This document shows positions 60,052 to 64,000 of a stretch of DNA of 64,000 bases, one piece after another. The notes under the pieces were generated by a model. The model saw only the letters and a list, made by a program, of their open reading frames with translations, was not told the DNA's origin and did no database searches. The position numbers and the translations under genes were made by a program. The stretch is from Madurella fahalii (taxonomy: Eukaryota; Ascomycota; Sordariomycetes; Sordariales): assembly GCA_029876055.1 (NCBI GenBank), contig CM056877.1, forward strand, positions 2,542,001 to 2,606,000, given 5' to 3'. Each line of letters starts with the position of its first letter. Positions within the stretch are counted from its first letter, which is position 1.

Positions 60052-62989
60052 ATGGATCGACTCAAGGGACTTGCGAGAAAACTCAGCAGCGAGAAGAAGC
60101 CCGTAAGTCCTCTCAAGGACTTTCCATTTCAACAACCCCGCCATGTCATCTAGTTGACCGAGTGGTCGAAACAGCCTCCTGCCGAACCATACCAATACCA
60201 GCGACTCCCCACCACCCCAGGCACCTCCTTTATCCGGCTCTTCGAACTCGATGTCGACGACGACAATAACAACCACAACAATGGCCCCCAAATCCGCGGC
60301 CGCATAATCCACGTCGACATGGACGCGATCCCCGCCCCCTCCTACGACGCCCTCTCGTATTCCTGGGGCCGCGACGTCCTCTCCGGCCGCCTCCAACAGC
60401 TTCTCAACCTCGTCCACCCCCGCCACTTCCCGCGCTTCGAGGTCGAGCGCGCGTCCCCCGGCCGGCCCATCCTCTGCGATGGCAAGACGCTGAGCACGCA
60501 GCCGAACCTGTATGACTTTCTCGTGCGCATGAAGCAACAGCAACGGAGTGGTAAAAACCCGCGCCGTAACCTGATCTGGATCGACGCCATCTGCATCCAG
60601 CAAGGCGAGGAGACGGAGGCTGTCCGGGCCGAAAAGTTCCGCCAGCTGGATCTCATGGGCCGCATCTACGCGGGCGCCGGGACGGTGATCGTATGGTTGG
60701 GCAAGGACAAGTACCTGCCGACGATGCCGGTTTTCTTGCGGATTCTGGAGCAGCTTGCGTCCCGGAACGGGTGGAAGGTGTTGGATGATGGTGATGGAGA
60801 AGAGCAGGAGGAGGAGTATCAGCCGTTTATGCAAGAGAATGATATCCTCCTCACGTTGGAACGGCAAAAGAAAATGAAAGGGAGACGTCGCCTTCTTCAT
60901 CGTAACAATGTTGGTGATGCTAGGTATCCCGACGCGAAGTGGCCCATGATGGGGACCACGCGCGGCGGCGCCGCGTTGATTGTTGACAACATGGTGAGTC
61001 TGGTGCGCGCGGTGGACCCGCTTGCCAACTTGTTTGGGAGGGACTACTTCTGCCGAGCGTGGGTGCTGCAGGAGGTGGCTCTGGCTCGTAGGTTGACTTT
61101 TCTGGTAGGAGACACGCAGATCCCGCAGGACCATCTCCTCTGGGGCCTGAGGCTGGTGAACCAGCTCGAGAGTGGAACCATGAACTTCGGGGGACTAAGT
61201 GTAATGGCGTATACCGGCCCGCATAGAGGCCACACCGCCCTGCTACACTTGCTCAGGTCGAGGGACGATATCCTGGCCGGCAATGGTGACCGCTGGCGGT
61301 TTGAGGATTGCTTGTTTCTGTGCAGATACAGGGAGGCGACAAAGCCGGAGGACAAGGTGAAATGCTTGCTGGGTCTGGTGGACGAGGAGATGAGGAGTAC
61401 GTTGCGGCAATATGAGGGTGATGGGGGAACGGCGTCATCCGCTTCGCCCTCGTTCCATCGGGTCTTTGTGGGGTGTGCTATTGAGCTTGCAAAGAGGAAC
61501 GGCTGGCCGTATCTTTTTCAGCTGGTTAACACGCCCTTCATTGATGGCGGAGAGGAAAGTAGCCAACCTCGACTGCCTTCATGGGTACCGGACCTTCGCG
61601 CCCCCCTGTTCCCCAAGCCCTTTGAGTACTTTGGCTGCAAGCACTACCGCGCGGCTACATACGTCAAGCCGGTTGTCTTCGAGTTGAATGACTCGTGGGC
61701 ACTGACCATCTCCGCCGCGATGGTGGACGAAATCGAACAGGTGGGAGAGTCCACTAACGAGTCGAGCTACCTCAGCGGGAAGCCGTATGAGGGACACACA
61801 CTCGACCTCGTCACCAAGCTGGGATTTGAGTACGAGCCTGCGAGACACATGGGAAGATTCGAGCTGAGCATGGATGCCTTTCTCCGGACTCTCACGGGCG
61901 ACGTCTTCAAGCGCCGCCCTCTGATCCTTGACCGACTGGGTAAGCCTTCAACAGAGCTGAGACGGCAATTTACCTCTTACATTGAGTTATTGTCCATGTC
62001 ACGGCCATGGCTTATGCAATGGATCGCGAATAAGATAAGAGCCTCCGGCTGGCAAGCCACCCGCTGGCTCACGGCCCCCAGCTTCTGCACCAGACCACAA
62101 CAGGGTGCACCTCGTTCTAAAGGATACAATCAAGGCTTTCATTTCTATGCATCAGAGCGGGAAATATCCACTAGCACAAGAGCTTGGCCTCAGAATGCCG
62201 CCCGTTCCCACGCTCAAGGTAGAGCAGGAGAGCGGTCGGGTCCGAGAAAAGCGCCGCTGGTCCTTGCAGGGAAATGACCGGCGGCGTCCGATTCAAAAGC
62301 GCCTAGCGCTTGAGGAGATGGACAGATGGCGTCCACCCCATTAGCGGGGCGGCAGGCAGATACGGCGGCGGCGGCGACTTTCGGACCGGCTGCCGATGAG
62401 GGAACCCGAAAGAGACTCGGAGACGAAGAGAATGACAGACAGCGACAGGACAACACGGCCAAGAAAGAGGGTGGTCGGCAAAATGCGCCCGCGTTCGGGA
62501 TCCGTCCCTACGTATCTCCCCTCCATCGGCTTTGACCCGAGGTTCACATCCCGCTTCAGGCGCTTCAACCCCTCTTCGGTCACTGGCACGGCAAACGTGT
62601 ACGTCGAGGGGGCGTACGATCGGGGTGGTTACAGCCATGATACCGGGGCCAGACGTAATATGAAAGGTTTGCTCGAGGAATGGATTAACAGTGATCGAGA
62701 TATCGCCATAGCGATCACATCCATCTCTCTGTATAGGAGAGTGTTTCGGACCAAGAACAGGAATTTTATCGGCATTGCACATGAATGTATTGAGAGGGGC
62801 GATGTCGTGGCGCTGGTAGCTGGGGCTTCGACCCCGTTTGTCTTCCGGCCGGTTCATAACGGTGGAGACGACATGGACAAGAGGTTTGCCCTAGTTGGGA
62901 GTGCCTATGTCCATGGTATCATGTACGGCGAGTTGACGGAAACTCAAACTCCGCTTGCCGCCGAGTTCAAAAGGATGGTGGTGGTGTAG
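60052..62989 (+). CDS. HET-domain (heterokaryon incompatibility) protein, 3' structure uncertain
   Basis: HET-domain protein, a family that triggers cell death on non-self fusion. Exon 1 (60052-60102, MDRLKGLARKLSSEKKP) joins exon 2 at 60154 through a 51-nt intron. HET motifs are YDALSYSWGRD, NLIWIDAICIQQGEE and AGTVIVWLGKDK, then FCRAWVLQEVALARRLTFL. Exon 2 stays open to TGA 62275-62277. The typical HET C-terminal region (FIGIAHECIERGDVVALV, LVGSAYVHGIMYGEL) lies in another frame and ends at TAG 62987-62989. At least one intron is needed. A 61940-62093 intron (GTAAGC...caccag) would reach VHLVLKDTIKAFISMHQ. A TAG at 62342-62344 in that same frame still needs explaining. The gene may therefore be broken. 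Confidence 0.75.
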
Positions 62990-63714
62990 CTTTTGGTATC
63001 CTTTGAAGTTGGAGACTTTGTTGATTCACATTACACCTGGGATCGAGGAAAGATGGCTGACAAATAATGTTTGCTGTACCCCTTAAGTATCCCAGGGATG
63101 TTGAGAAGAGTTCGGGAGCAACATGACTGTCTCGGAAATTATCTCGCTACTGAGACAGTTGAGAAGATAAGGAGGCCCAGCTATTGACTTACGGCTGTGG
63201 ATGTGGAGCGGCAGGCTTCCCAGATCGTTGTTGAGTTGGAGGTAGATATGACCGCTGCGCCGGGATCAATATTCGACAGCTCTTGGATTAGACCATCTCG
63301 CCAAATTCGTTTGCCGGCCACATAGAGAACACCCTGGTCAGGCGCGCCCTGTTCATGATGGGACAAGCCGAAGATTACAACCAACATTGAATATACGCTT
63401 TGGCAAATAGGCGACAATCACGACCAACGACCTACCGGCATACGCCACTACTACTGCACAAAGGCTACCTACTCTCCAAAGCGCTGCCGGTGAAGAATTG
63501 ATGCCGTGGCTGTACGCAACTGCTGCGGCTAAGAATGGACGACGCCTGTCAGACTGGGAAACGGGCTGCTGCGTCCTTGGGACAGCAAGCTTTTCATGTC
63601 AAGATCAAACTGAACATGCGAACCGAAATCCACTCTGCGCAGCTCAAATTGATCGATCAACTCACTATCCAACGGCACAGCGTTTGCGCGCTGCTGGCTT
63701 GCACATGAGCATGA
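62990..63714. other. convergent intergenic region, no gene seen
   Basis: Between the HET gene end and the short-chain dehydrogenase stop. Nothing recognisable. Confidence 0.45.
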
Positions 63715-64000
63715 TCAAGGCCAGCCCACGATGCCACTCGTGTGGGCCGCACCCGCCTGGATGCTCTCAGCCTGCTGCTTCAGCTCGTCAACATCCCAGT
63801 TTGCCCAAGCCAGCCTGCCTCTGAGAAAGGCAGCCTCAGGGCTCGCCATCCAGACAAGGAAGTCCCCGGCAAGTTTGACTGGCAGGATCCAGAGAACGTT
63901 TAGGAGTCAGCCATCCATGAGAATCGACGGAACGAGGAACCCCCGGAAGGCGTAGCAGGGAAAAGGGCAAGACTCACTGTCATCCAGCGGCACCTGCTCC
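63715..64000 (-). CDS. 3' end of a short-chain dehydrogenase/reductase (partial)
   Basis: The C-terminus of a fungal SDR, truncated by the window edge: complement(63715..63878, 63978..>64000). Reading EQVPLDD, then a 99-nt intron (gtgagt...GCTGAC...ccag), then KLAGDFLVWMASPEAAFLRG, RLAWANWDVDELKQQ and IVGWP-stop. The phrase FLVWMASPEA...GR.xWANWDVDEL is typical of the C-terminal segment of fungal SDRs. The Rossmann and YxxxK parts lie beyond base 64000 and cannot be judged. Confidence 0.7.

Noticed and set aside
1..64000. tRNA genes, rRNA, CRISPR arrays or transposons
   Set aside because: A visual search for T-loop boxes, terminal inverted repeats, transposase or reverse-transcriptase motifs and spaced repeats found nothing convincing; tRNAscan-SE and RepeatMasker would be decisive.

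Overview
This window is nuclear DNA of a filamentous ascomycete, most likely Sordariomycetes and probably near Sordariales/Chaetomiaceae. The evidence is the gene content and style: short 45-216 nt introns with GTRNGT donors and CTRAC-type branch sites, an H3K9 methyltransferase very like Neurospora DIM-5, a tRNA ligase whose active-site lysine falls at residue 148 (as I remember for Chaetomium thermophilum Trl1), a NACHT-type STAND gene and a HET-domain gene. I read 25 protein-coding genes, two disrupted genes and a number of gene-free stretches. All exon joins were worked out by hand from reading frame, splice consensus and family knowledge; none was checked by RNA data or a database.

Layout. 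0.5-7 kb: a divergent pair of flavin amine/amino-acid oxidases, then an SRPK-like kinase with broken frames. 7.7-10.5 kb: a NACHT STAND receptor. 13-19.7 kb: housekeeping genes (proteasome Rpt5, a Tic20/DUF4870-like membrane protein, mitochondrial uL10, anthranilate phosphoribosyltransferase). 20-27.7 kb: three tRNA-maturation genes (tRNA ligase, RNase P subunit Rpp40, tRNA methyltransferase Trm11) with a small ankyrin protein among them. 28-40.3 kb: Gid4, Mago nashi, beta-COP, a UBTD-like ubiquitin-domain protein whose first coding exon is just the ATG, and DIM-5.

41.8-51.8 kb is the most interesting stretch. It holds a LtnD-type 2-hydroxyacid dehydrogenase, a class II aldolase, a dihydroxyacetone-kinase-family kinase, a RpiB-type isomerase and a non-glycolytic triosephosphate-isomerase paralogue. 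The kinase/TIM/RpiB trio is the known signature of tetrulose (erythrulose) catabolism. The first four genes form two divergent pairs whose promoters share a CACCCGGGTG-type palindrome. A decaying secreted-protein gene (start codon ATT, late frameshift) lies inside this stretch.

52-64 kb: an NmrA-like oxidoreductase, an unknown coiled-coil protein, an HSPA12-like Hsp70 ATPase, a HET-domain gene with an unclear 3' end, and the 3' end of a short-chain dehydrogenase cut by the window edge. I saw no rRNA, convincing tRNA, transposon or CRISPR array.
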